DNA of 64,000 nt. It comes from Diacronema lutheri (taxonomy: Eukaryota; Haptophyta; Pavlovophyceae; Pavlovales; Pavlovaceae). The translations under genes and the position numbers were made by a program. Below, piece after piece: positions 40,105 to 49,900 of this stretch (its first letter is position 1; every line of letters starts with the position of its first letter). Below the pieces are notes generated by a model, which had not been told where the DNA came from, ran no database searches, and saw only the letters and a program-made list of their open reading frames with translations. Where the stretch lies: assembly GCA_019448385.1 (NCBI GenBank), contig JAGTXO010000035.1, forward strand, positions 310,001 through 374,000, read 5' to 3'.

Positions 40105-41217
40105 ATGGGGCAGGCATGCAGTGGCGCAAGAGCAGCGCAAATGGCGCAAACGGCGGCGCCGTACGCGGAGCAGCTGGACGAGGCCACGCCCGAGCGCTTC
40201 CGACGGATCTCGACGCACGATTCGATCCGCAAGGAGCCGCGCATCCTCGGCTCCTCCCCGCTCGAGCTCGCACTTGCGCTTGCTGCAGGAACCGGCGCAT
40301 GCGCGGCGCTGGCGCTCGCGCCGATCGCGCCGGCGGCGCGCGGTGCGATCGCGTGCGTGTGGCTGTACCAAGCGGCACGGCTGCATCTGCAGGTGTGGCG
40401 CTTCGGCGGTTGGGCCGGCTTTGTCTTCCTCTGCCGCCGCTTCCCGCATGCTTACGTGTGGACGCTGTCGACACTGCCCGTCTTCCTCGCCGCAAAGCTC
40501 GCGCAATGGGTGTGCGCGCAGCTCTTCTTGGACAACGCGGGCCGCATGCACCGGTGCGAGCCGAATTCGCACGGCGGCGCTGACCTCACGCTCGTCAACT
40601 GGTGGCGCATGGCCACTGACCTGAGCAAGCCGCTGCGCGTGCATTCTGTGCGTGCATCCGTGATGCCAAACATTATCGCGCCGACGCTCGCGTGCAACGT
40701 GCACTCGGTGGGCGCGTGGGCGAGCCTCGACGTGCTGCGCGTCGTTTGCTCGGAGCACAGCTGCTCCATGCGCAACGACCTATTCGGCACGAGTGCGCGC
40801 GCGCGCGCGCGCTCTGCTGTGCTGTGCGTAGCTCCCGCCGCTGGGCACCGCCCGGCTTACCATTCGCCCCGTGCGTCGCCATTCCTCGCCGCCGCCTTCC
40901 GGGTCTCCCAACGCGGCCCAGACTTTTCGTACACCTTCCACATCTCCGGCGTCGTCGACGAGTCGCACATGTACTGGCTCGTCACCGACGCGACCGTGCT
41001 CTGGCCCCTGACCGCTCTCGTCTCCGCGATGTGGAACGGGTACGCTGCAACGCTCGCCGACGCAATCGCCGAGGCAGAGGCGCGCTCGCGCGCGCGGCCG
41101 GCGGTAACGTACACGGGGCTGCGATTTTGGACCGACCACGACCCACCCACGCTCGACTCGCTGTGGTACCCGCATTTGAGGGAGCGCAGACCGAGTGAGT
41201 ACGTGATGGACAGCTAG
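40105..41217 (+). CDS. Small polytopic membrane protein, possibly N-myristoylated (2 exons)
   Basis: Exon 1 (40105-40792) and exon 2 (40922-41217) are joined by a GT-AG intron of 129 nt with donor GTGCGC and acceptor CCCAG; the product is 327 residues. The frame is also open through the intron, but the splice removes a low-complexity Ala/Arg stretch and fuses DLFGT to NFSYTFHISG. The N-terminus MGQACSG fits a myristoylation plus palmitoylation site. Hydrophobic segments lie at about 55-80, 95-110 and 125-150, with another near the C-terminus (LWPLTALVSAMWNGYAA). The motifs SVMPNIIAPTLACNVHSVG and SGVVDESHMYWL look conserved, but I cannot name the family. Confidence 0.68.
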   Translation: MGQACSGARAAQMAQTAAPYAEQLDEATPERFRRISTHDSIRKEPRILGSSPLELALALAAGTGACAALALAPIAPAARGAIACVWLYQAARLHLQVWRFGGWAGFVFLCRRFPHAYVWTLSTLPVFLAAKLAQWVCAQLFLDNAGRMHRCEPNSHGGADLTLVNWWRMATDLSKPLRVHSVRASVMPNIIAPTLACNVHSVGAWASLDVLRVVCSEHSCSMRNDLFGTSARARARSAVLCVAPAAGHRPAYHSPRASPFLAAAFRVSQRGPDFSYTFHISGVVDESHMYWLVTDATVLWPLTALVSAMWNGYAATLADAIAEAEARSRARPAVTYTGLRFWTDHDPPTLDSLWYPHLRERRPSEYVMDS

Positions 41218-41264
41218 GGGTCTCTTTCCTTGGAGGGGGGCTTTCGGTCTTTCTTCTGAAAACA

Positions 41265-41740
41265 TCATTCCTCGCCCGAAGATGATGTCGAGTGCCTGTC
41301 GCGCGCACCATCCGCCGGCTCACGGCCATGGCTGCCTGCGTGTGCGCAAGCTGTGGCGCCTGCGCCACTCGTGAGCCGCGCCGAGACGGCAAGCACCGCC
41401 TTTGGCGCGCCGAATGGCCGGCCCGAGCGCACAGCGCCATGGTCGCGCCCGTCGGCCGTGGCGGCCGTCGTGGCCGCGCCGGCGGCTGCACTGCCCACAT
41501 CGCCGGGTCCGTCCGCCGGCGGTGAGAGCAAAGTGTGCGACGGTGGCCAGCGGGGAAGTGCGAGTGGAATGCTTGGCAGACTGGCGAGGAGCGAGCTCGC
41601 TTTGCGCGCAGGCTTGCCCTCGGTCGGACGCTCAGCAGCAGCCGGCGCGCATGCGGCGCCGGGGATAGCACCGCCCGTACCCACCCCACCGCCCGTACCC
41701 ACCCCACCGCCCGCTGCCCCACCGTGCGCTGCCTCATTAC

Positions 41741-41833
<93 letters not shown>

Positions 41834-44800
41834 AACTGCCGCCACCGCCGCCACCGGCAGCGGCCGTGGCGGTTGCGGTTGCGGTTGCGGTGGGATGCTT
41901 CTTCACCCCACCGCCGAGCCCGACGAAGGAGGAGACGATCGCCACGTTGCTCTGCAGCCGGTCATACGTGGCAACGCACGTTCCCTTGGCGGCCTCCTTT
42001 GCACTCGAGTACACGGTCGCCATCGCCTTTTCCGTCAGACCCACGAGGACCGTACGCGCGAAGGTGGTGTTGTCACCCATGTAACCGCCGCCCAACTGCC
42101 AGCTGTCCAACCTGTTCAGGGCGGCGAGCGGAGGGCGCGGAGCAAAGGGCGCGAGGCCGTCATGAGCGGCAGCGCGATCACGCGCACGAGACGCATGGCG
42201 CCTGCGCGGTCGAGCGCAGGAGCTAGCACAGGCTATGGCCGCCGCGGCTGCGGCCGGAAGGGCGCGAGGCGCAGCGCTGGAGCGTCCGGCTTGCCTGAAC
42301 GTGTTGTCGCCATGCTGGAGCGTGATCTTTTGAAACTCGAGCTCGCGGATGCGCAGGTGCGCGCCAAAGACGGGCACCTGCAACGGCTCTGTGTCGGAAC
42401 GGCCAACGAGCCGTGCATGCACCGCGCTCAGGATGGTTGCCTTTTGGCGCTCGCCCATCCTGCGACGGCGCAGGAACGCGCAGGCGCAGTCGGCTTAGGG
42501 AGGGGCCATTGGCCAGAAGAGCCGCGAAGCTGCAGCGGCGCATGCAGTCAATTGCATGCGCAAAGTCCACTCGCGCAAGGGAGAGCGCGAGCACGGGAAT
42601 GCGTAAGCCCCGCTGCAAGCAGCAGACCAAGAAGCAAGCAGCAAACCAAGAAGCAAGCAGCAGACCAAGAAGCAAGCAGCAAACCAAGAAGCAAGCAGCA
42701 AACCAAGAAGCAAGCAGCAGACCAAGAAGCAAGCAGCAGACCAAGAAGCAAGCAGCAGACCAAGAAGCAAGCAGCAAACCAAGAAGCAAGCAGCAAACCA
42801 AGAAGCAAGCAGCAGACCAAGAAGCAAGCAGCAAACCAAGAAGCAAGCAGCAGACCAAGAAGCAAGCAGCAAACCAAGAAGCAAGCAGCAGACCAAGAAG
42901 CAAGCAGCAAACCAAGAAGCAAGCAGCAAACCAAGAAGCAAGCAGCAGACCAAGAAGCAAGCAGCAAACCAAGAAGCAAGCAGCAAACCAAGAAGCAAGC
43001 AGCAAACCAAGAAGCAAGCAGCAGACCAAGAAGCAAGCAGCAAACCAAGAAGCAAGCAGCAAACCAAGAAGCAAGCAGCAAACCAAGAAGCAAGCAGCAG
43101 ACCGCTGCAAGCAGTGGACTGCGCAAACGGAGCCCCTGATGAAACCATGGGGGTAGGGGGTAGCGGGGGGTGGGGGTGGGGGGGGGCACTCGCCGTGGTC
43201 GGCACCAGCCGCGCCATGGTGGCGTGTGCGCTCTCACCTGCGTAGGGTGTCAAGCGGCAGCGAGAGGAGGGATGAGCCCGGCAACCCACCACCGCTGCTG
43301 CCGCCGCCGCCGCTGCTGCTGCCACCGCACGCCGCCGCGCACTCCAGCGTGCTCCCGTGCGCGGGCGCGCTGGTAGCCGTGTGCTGCTGCTGCTGCTTCG
43401 CTGGCGAGCGCGCGCCCGCGCCGACGCCATGCGTGCCGCCGGTGCACCCAGCGGCCACGCTGCCTGGTTCACAGTCAAGATCGCGACACCCGGCGGTGGG
43501 CGCAACGGGCGTGCGAACCTCCCCGTGCCGCCCTGCCGCGCCCACGTCGCCCTCGCCGCCGTGCATGCCGCCGCCTCCGCCGGCACCTGCCCCACCAATG
43601 CCGCCGGCCCTGTCGCCATCTCCATCGTCGCCGCCATCGCCGTCACCACCACCGCCCCCGCCGCCGCCGCTGCTGTGCCGCGCGCCCGCCTCCGGCGCTG
43701 ACTTGGGAGCGGGCGGTGGCGATCGTGAGGGCGAGTGCAGGCTCGTCGAACGCACGCGCAGCAGTTGGACGCGCGACGCGTCCACGTGCAACGGCATCCC
43801 GCCCTCGCCTCCCCCGCTCCCGCCACCCGCGCAGAATGGCCGCCCTCGGCTCAGCCCCAGCCCGCCCGCTCGCCCGCCGCCATGCGCCGCGCCATTGCCC
43901 GCTGCCTTTGAAAAATCGGGCACCGCGGCGGCCGCGCAGCCGCTTGCGGCGGCGGCGGCGGCGGCGGCGGCGCTCGTCGCGACGGCGGCGGCGGCGGAGA
44001 CGGCGGAGGTGACGCTGGCCTTCTTCGGAGCCGCGCCGCTGCTCGCGCCGCCCTTGGCGCCAGGTGCCACCCCATCAGCTCGCGCCACCCCGTCGGTCGC
44101 GCCGCCACCGGCCGCGCCGCCGCTTGCAGCGCCCACGCCCCTTCCGCCCGCCATCGGCGTGTGCCCGCCCGCCAAGGCGCCCGCCAACACCTCGGCCGTC
44201 GCTCCCGCCGCTCCCGCCGGCCCCTCGACGGGCGGCTGCGCGTCTGCCGCTGCGTTCTCGTGCGCCTTGCGCAGCCTTTCGGCAAAGTAGCCGAGGTTTG
44301 ACCGGCTGGGACCACCGCCGGCTGGTTCCTGACTTGGGTGAGTCACGGGATGTTGTGTGTATATGAGTGGGAGGGGGAGGGATGAGTGAGGCGAAAATGG
44401 CGCTCGAGGTTGGTGGACAGGGGCCGTGCGAGGACGGAAGGGATGGGCGGCGAGTACGCGCCACAAGAGCGCGCAGCCAACACCCGTCCGCACGCAGGGC
44501 CGGTGGACGTGGGGTGCGCGAGCGCGCGTGCCGCGCCTTCTCGTCGACGTAGAGCCAAAAGGTGGACACCTGCATGCGCTCGATCTCGCGCACGCCCGTC
44601 CCGAGCCACACCGGCACGCGCGCCGGCCCGACGCGCACGCAGTACATGCCAAAGAGCGACAAGGTGTGCAGAGCTGACGTCGTGCTCACGCGCAGCCGAG
44701 CAATGTCGACAATTGCGTAGTGCTCCCACTTGACGCCGTCGATGCTCGGGTTGGGGATCGTCAGACCTTCGATCGTCACGCCGTCCGGCCTTACGCGCAC

Positions 44801-45181
44801 GCGCCCTGCGTTCAACGCGCGGGTGCGCGCGCGCACGGCGGAGCGCGCGTGTAGCGTGAGCGCGCGAAGCGAGCGCCGGCGAGCGCGTGCGCAAATAGCG
44901 GCCGCATTCCTGCCCTCTCGCGCTGCACCCGCAAGACGTCGCGCGCTGCGCGCCGCACCGGCCGTGACGGGGACGCCAAGCAGCGCTGTGAAGAAGGCGA
45001 CAAAGTGGTCGGTGGCGAGGTCGTCAAAGTAGAGGTAGGCAAAGGCGGCGGCGAAGAGGATGGCGAGCGCAAGCGCCGCCTCAAGCGCGGCGAACAGCCC
45101 GCCCGCCCGCGCCACGAGCGCGAGCGCGCCGAGCAGGGCCGCGATTCGGACGCGCCTCATGGCCAAAGTGTTTTCGCCCAT
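41265..45181 (-). CDS. Membrane-anchored protein with Gly-rich tail (4 exons)
   Basis: Exons are 45181-44537, 44328-43238, 42459-42295 and 42111-41265. Introns 1 and 3 are GC-AG (GAAG|GCGCGG, TTCAG|GCAAGC). Intron 2 is GT-AG with a consensus-like donor (GCAG|GTGAGA) and spans the 19-bp minisatellite. All junctions keep phase, for 915 residues. The N-terminus has one or two membrane segments ([32 protein letters not shown]). A beta-rich region follows ([44 protein letters not shown]). The middle is Ala/Gly/Pro-rich, exon 3 gives [18 protein letters not shown], and exon 4 has [18 protein letters not shown] before a polyglycine run. The beta-rich part loosely recalls lipid-binding AsmA/SMP-like domains, but this is not firm. 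The acceptor before GERQK is inferred from phase. Confidence 0.62.
41738..41832. repeat. (GCC)n trinucleotide repeat encoding polyglycine
   Basis: About 31 GCC/GCCACC triplets are read on the minus strand as a Gly run in the C-terminal part of the membrane-anchored protein. Length variation is expected at such a tract. Confidence 0.9.
42611..43104. repeat. 19-bp minisatellite, about 26 copies, intronic
   Basis: The unit is RACCAAGAAGCAAGCAGCA in two variants (AGACC or AAACC) that alternate irregularly. It lies inside intron 2 (43237-42460) of the minus-strand gene. Because the unit has no stop in any frame, long artificial ORFs appear on both strands (Gln/Lys-rich on plus, Leu/Cys-rich on minus). 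Confidence 0.9.
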
Positions 45182-45264
45182 TCCCCCCTGTTTTGTGGAC
45201 GGCGGGTTCCGCCATCGTTGGCCACCCGCGTGTGCCGCGTGCCTTCGGGCGTGCCGTGCCGTCC
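45182..45264. promoter_or_regulatory. 83-bp bidirectional promoter gap
   Basis: This gap lies between the start of the membrane-anchored protein (45181, minus) and the REXO4 ATG (45265, plus). No TATA box is seen. Confidence 0.4.
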
Positions 45265-46704
45265 ATGCCGCACGGCCGGCGCCCGAACCGGAAGCGCGCG
45301 CGGCCGGCGGAGGAGGGGGGCGCGAGCGCGGCCACGACGCGCGCGCCAAGCCCTTTGGCGCGGCGCCCGAAGAAGCGGCGTGCGCCGCCGCGCCCGCCCG
45401 CCGCGCGCGCGGCCGTGGTGAGCCCCGCGGTCGGCACTGCGCGCGCCGGCGTGGACGGGACGGCGGTTGTGGCGAGGGCTGCGCGCGACGAGCCGCGCAA
45501 GCCGAAGCGAGCGCACACCTTTGCGCCTGTCGTCGTTGAGCAGCCCAACTGGGCACGCCTGCAGCAGATGCTGCACGGCGCGGCGGCGCCCGCCGATCCG
45601 GCCGCCCTCGGGCCAACAACGTCAGGCGCGCGCCACGCGGATGAACCGGCTCAAGGCGACGCTGCGCCTCCAGCCCCGCCCCGTCCCGCCCCAACCGGCC
45701 TCATCCCCGACGTGCCTCTCACAGACAAGCTCGGGCTCGACTGCGAAATGGTGGGCGTTGGACCGGACGGCGAGCGCTCCGTGCTTGCGCGCGTCGTGCT
45801 CGTCAACTGGGACGGGCGGACGGTGTACGACGCGATGGTCCGGCCGCGCGAGAGGGTGCGCGCACGCGCCGCCCTGCGCAGCGATGCGCTGCTCTGCGCG
45901 CGAGAGCGGCGCGTGGCTGCGCGCACCCGGCGAGCGCATGTGACCGCCACGTCCCCCCCCCCCCCCCCCCCTCGCTAGGTCGTCGATTACCGCACGTGGG
46001 TGACGGGCCTCACCGCGCGCGACGTGAGCCGAGGGCGCGACTTTTTCGAGGTGCAAGGCGAGGTCGCAACCCTCATACGCAACCGCACGCTGATTGGTCA
46101 CGCGCTACACAACGACCTCGCCGCCCTCATGCTCTCGCACCCAAAGGCGCTCGTGCGCGACACGTCGCAGTACGTGCCCCTCCGCACCGCCGACCGCGCC
46201 CGCGCCGCCGCCGGCGCCACTGACGCCGCCGACCGGAAGCCAGCCAAGCCGTTCCTAAAGTCGCGCCCACGGGCCCTCCGAAAGCTCGCGCTCGAACAGC
46301 TTGGCCTCGAGATTCAAACCGGCGCGCACGACCCGGCAGAGGACGCGGTCGCCTCGCTCCTCCTCTACCGCCGGCACGCGCGCGCGTGGGAGGCCGCGCT
46401 GCGCGTCGGTGGCGCCGCCGGCCGTGCCGCCGTGATCAAGGGCGCACGCGTCAAACGCCGCGCGCAGACGCCCGAGCAGCGCGCGCGGCGCGACGCGGCC
46501 AAGCAGCGCGAGATGCACGGCCGCGCCGAGGCGTCGGCGGCCGCGGCGGCGAGCGCGGTTGCGTCGAGCGCCGGCAGCCTTGGGGCCGGTAGCGGCGCTG
46601 CGGCCGCCGCGCTCGTCGCGAAGCACGCGCGCGTTGAAGCTGCGCTGCCCGCGCCCCGCGCCGTCGTGCGCGGGCGCAGCACGCGGCCAGCCTTTTTACA
46701 CTAG
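45265..46704 (+). CDS. REXO4: RNA exonuclease 4-like DEDDh exonuclease (2 exons)
   Basis: Exon 1 (45265-45855) and exon 2 (45979-46704) join in phase 0 over a GT-AG intron with a C-run before the acceptor; the product is 438 residues. A basic, Ala/Pro/Arg-rich N-terminus (likely nucleolar targeting) leads to Exo[15 protein letters not shown] (about residue 155). [12 protein letters not shown] follows directly after the junction. ExoII is [13 protein letters not shown], and ExoIII, with the catalytic His and Asp, is [15 protein letters not shown]. The motif set and spacing match REXO4/Rex4 (XPMC2), a nucleolar 3'-5' exonuclease linked to rRNA processing. The C-terminus is Arg/Ala-rich. The preceding minus-strand gene starts 84 bp upstream. 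Confidence 0.92.
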
Positions 46705-46724
46705 CCTTAACCCCGTGTGTGTGT

Positions 46725-46760
<36 letters not shown>
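46725..46760. repeat. 36-base G homopolymer between convergent genes
   Basis: An uninterrupted G-run follows a short GT repeat just beyond the REXO4 stop. It lies in the 3' flank of both neighbours. Exact length is likely unreliable in any read technology. Confidence 0.8.
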
Positions 46761-46764
<4 letters not shown>

Positions 46765-46783
46765 TCACGGCCCACACGGCACG

Positions 46784-46975
46784 GCGACGCGCTGCATATC
46801 TCATGAGCGCAGCAGACGCCTCCTCTGGCTCACTCACGCCATCCGACTCTGCTGTCGACGCGCTGCATATCTCGTGAGCGCAGCAGACGCCTCCTCTGGC
46901 TCACTCACGCCATCCGACTCTGCTGGCGACGCGCTGCATATCTCGTGAGCGCAGCAGACGCCTCCTCTGGCTCTC
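46784..46975. repeat. 71-bp tandem repeat (2.7 copies) spanning a stop codon
   Basis: GCTGCATATCTC recurs at 46791, 46862 and 46933, giving a 71-bp period. The innermost copy contains the last 23 codons and stop of the minus-strand 1696-residue gene; the others lie in its 3' UTR. The copies differ at only a few bases, so the duplication is recent. Confidence 0.88.
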
Positions 46976-49900
46976 GCGATGCGGCGCGCGCCAGCTGCTC
47001 TGGGCTCATCCCGCGCGCCTCGGCCACGGAGTAGGTGAGCTGCTTCGTCGATGGCCGCTCCTGCGCGCCGCGCGAGGTCGCCCGCGCATCACCACCGTCG
47101 TCCCTGAGCGCGATGGCCTGAAGGAAGAAATACGGAGGTGCGCCGCCGCCGACTCTGGGCAGGGTTGCGCTCGACACCTGAGAGGTGAGGGCCGGGTTGT
47201 GCGCGGGCGGCGCGTGTGAGTGGAAACGGGTGATGGTGCGGGTGGCGGGCATCGTGACGCCAAGTGAGGTGGACGGGCTGGGGGATGAGGGGAGGGGAGG
47301 GAAAGGTCGCGTGCACAACAGGTAGCAGAGCTGCGAGCGGCACGCGTGCACGCGCGGCGCGAGCGCGCACGAGGATGCCCTGCACGCCCGCGCTGTTGAC
47401 AAAGACGCACTCGGCCGGAATCTTTGTCACCGCCGTCGCCTGCGCGCGCCGCGCGCATGGGGGTGGGTGGGTAGGGGGGGGGGGGGACGCGTTCTCAAGA
47501 AGCGCGCGTGCATGTCGCCAGCATGGGCGCGCGGAGCGAGCCACGCGCACAGCGCCGCGCCCCACCGCGCCGCGCGCACCAGCTGCTTCGCGTCTGCCGT
47601 CGTCTCAACCGTCGCGCGCACCTCCGCGCCCAGCTCCGCGCCGCCATCGCCCGCGACCGTCCCGCGCTCGGCGCGCTCGGCGCGACCATCTTTGCGACCG
47701 CCCTTGTCGGCACGCGCCTCGCCTCCGCCGCCGAGCAGGCTCGCAAAGCCGCCCATCCCAAACATGGATCGCGGGCTGCGCGCCTTGCGCCCAGTTCCAC
47801 CGCCACTCCCGCTGCCGCCTCCACCGCCCAGCGCATCTGCCCGGCTTCCGGACCCGTCGGACGATACCGAGAACTCCGCGCCGGACTCCGCACCATTCGC
47901 AGCGCCGCGAGTCGCGGGCGTCGTCGCCGTCGCCGTACCGACCGGCGTGCTCGTCGGCGGCTGCGGCACAGGCACGGGCGGCGGTGGCCGGTGCCCGCCG
48001 CTCACCAGCGGTGCAGCCGGACCACCGGTGCGCGCGCCGGCGCCGGCGCCCGGGGTGACACGCGCCACGCCGTCCGCGCCCGCCTCGTCGAGCTGCGGCG
48101 CCGGCTGCGACGGCGGCGGCTCGGCGTGGCTCAGCGCGCCGCGCGGTGTCATCGCCGCCGTCAGCATCGAGCTCAGCCCTTCAAAAAATCCGCCACCGCC
48201 GCCGCCACCGCCGCTCGGCGCGCCCGGCGGCGCGGGCGGTGGCGCGCCGCCGGCGCGATCGCCAGCGGCGGCGGCGGCCGCCGTCTGCGCGTCCGCGTCG
48301 AGCGTCTGCTCGCGTGTCTGCACGGCCGCGCCTCCGCCACCGCCGCTCGGCGTTGCCGCCTGCGCCGCGCCACCACCGCCGTCGCCTCCGCCGCCGTCGA
48401 CTCGTTCGCATCGCACGTCTGCGACGTACAGGGTGCTCGCCGGCGTGCGCGCGATGAAGAGCGCGGTCGTCAGAGGGCCGGTCGCGGCGAAGTCGACACG
48501 CGCGCTTTTCCAGCCGGCGCGTTCGATGACCGCCGAGTTGGGCACCAGAATGCGACGCGACGCGAGCCGCTCGCCGGCCGAGCCGGCGGCATTCAGCCCG
48601 CCGCCCGTCAGCTGCACGCTCAGAGCACGCGCGGACGTCTCATCGGTGTCGACGCCGGCCACGGAGCAGACCAGCGAGTACCGCTCGCCCGCCGTCGTGC
48701 GGAACGCCTGCCCGACCGCCGCGCGCGCGCCTGCACTCAGCCCAGTCACGCTCAGACGCCAGGCATTCCCTCCCGACGGCGGCACCACCTCCGGTGCACC
48801 AGCGATGCCGCCCTCACCGTCGAGCTGCGTCCATCCCGCGAGCGCGCGGCCGCGCGCGCAGCGCGCGGCGCGCGCGGGCAGCAGCGCGGTGTGCTCAAAG
48901 ATCCCGTTGCCGATCCCCTCCTCCTCCGCCTCCTGCAAGACCGCGACCGCGGCGCGCGCGGCCGGCGCGGCGCCGTCGGCGGCGGCGACGGTCGACGCCT
49001 CCTCCAGCGTGTCGCGCGCGGCGAGCGCGCGGCGCGCGCGTTGCGGCGGCGTCGGCTCGTCGACGCGCAGCTCGTCGCGCTGCGCCACCTTGCCGCCCAC
49101 CGTACCGCCCTCGTCGTCGTCGTCGTCGCCGTCGCCTTCGCTCGCTGCGCCGCCGGCGCGCGCCGCCGGCGCGGACGGCGCGTGCGCCGAGCCGTAACGG
49201 TTCGAGCCGTAACGGTTTAAGCGCCACTGACGCGTGCACGGCAGCGCGTGGACAAATGTGCGCGGAGGCCGCACGCTGCGCGCGCCGCTCGCGCCGCTCG
49301 CCGACGCCGAGCAATCGGACGCACCGCCGGACGGCGGGGCGAGCAGCGCGCGCGCGGATGTCCTCGTCGGTCCGCCCGTCGCGGCGTCGCTCGCGGACGG
49401 TGGCAACGTCGTGGCGCGGTGCGTCGTGAAGAGAAAGGCGGAGCGCGGCACGCCATTGCGCGCGCGCGCGCCTTTCTCCTCCTCCGCCTCCTCGTCGTCA
49501 TCCGTGGCCGCCGCGCCGAGCGGCTCAGCCGCTAAGTCGTCGGTCGCGAGCTCGAGCTGAGCGGCACGGTGGCCGCCGCGCCGCTCGCCGCCGCTCGCGG
49601 AGGCGGCGGCGGCGCGCAGCGCGCCACGCCATGTGACGGTGAGGATGGCCCACAAGTAGACGCGCCACACGACGACGGCAGCTGAGAGCGCGAGGGTCAG
49701 GTCAATGAGCAGCGGTGCGGCCAGCCCAAGACGGCTGCCGCCATCGTCGGCGCGCGCGCGCGCGCCGACGCCGCGCGCGCCGTCGGCGGCGGCAGCGGCG
49801 TCGGCGATGTGCGAGCCGAGCGCGCTGCCGTGCACGTACTTGAGCGCGGCGGTGAGCGCGAGCATGGGCATGCCGCACACGGCGACGTGCAACGCGAGCG

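Noticed and set aside
42223-43826. Leu/Cys-rich (minus) and Gln/Lys-rich (plus) repeat ORFs
   Set aside because: These are translations of the 19-bp minisatellite inside an intron; no unique flanking protein sequence belongs to them.
47467-49220. Long plus-strand Pro/Arg/Ala-rich ORFs
   Set aside because: They are antisense to the large sixth exon of the EF-hand membrane gene, whose frame is supported by phased splicing on both sides.
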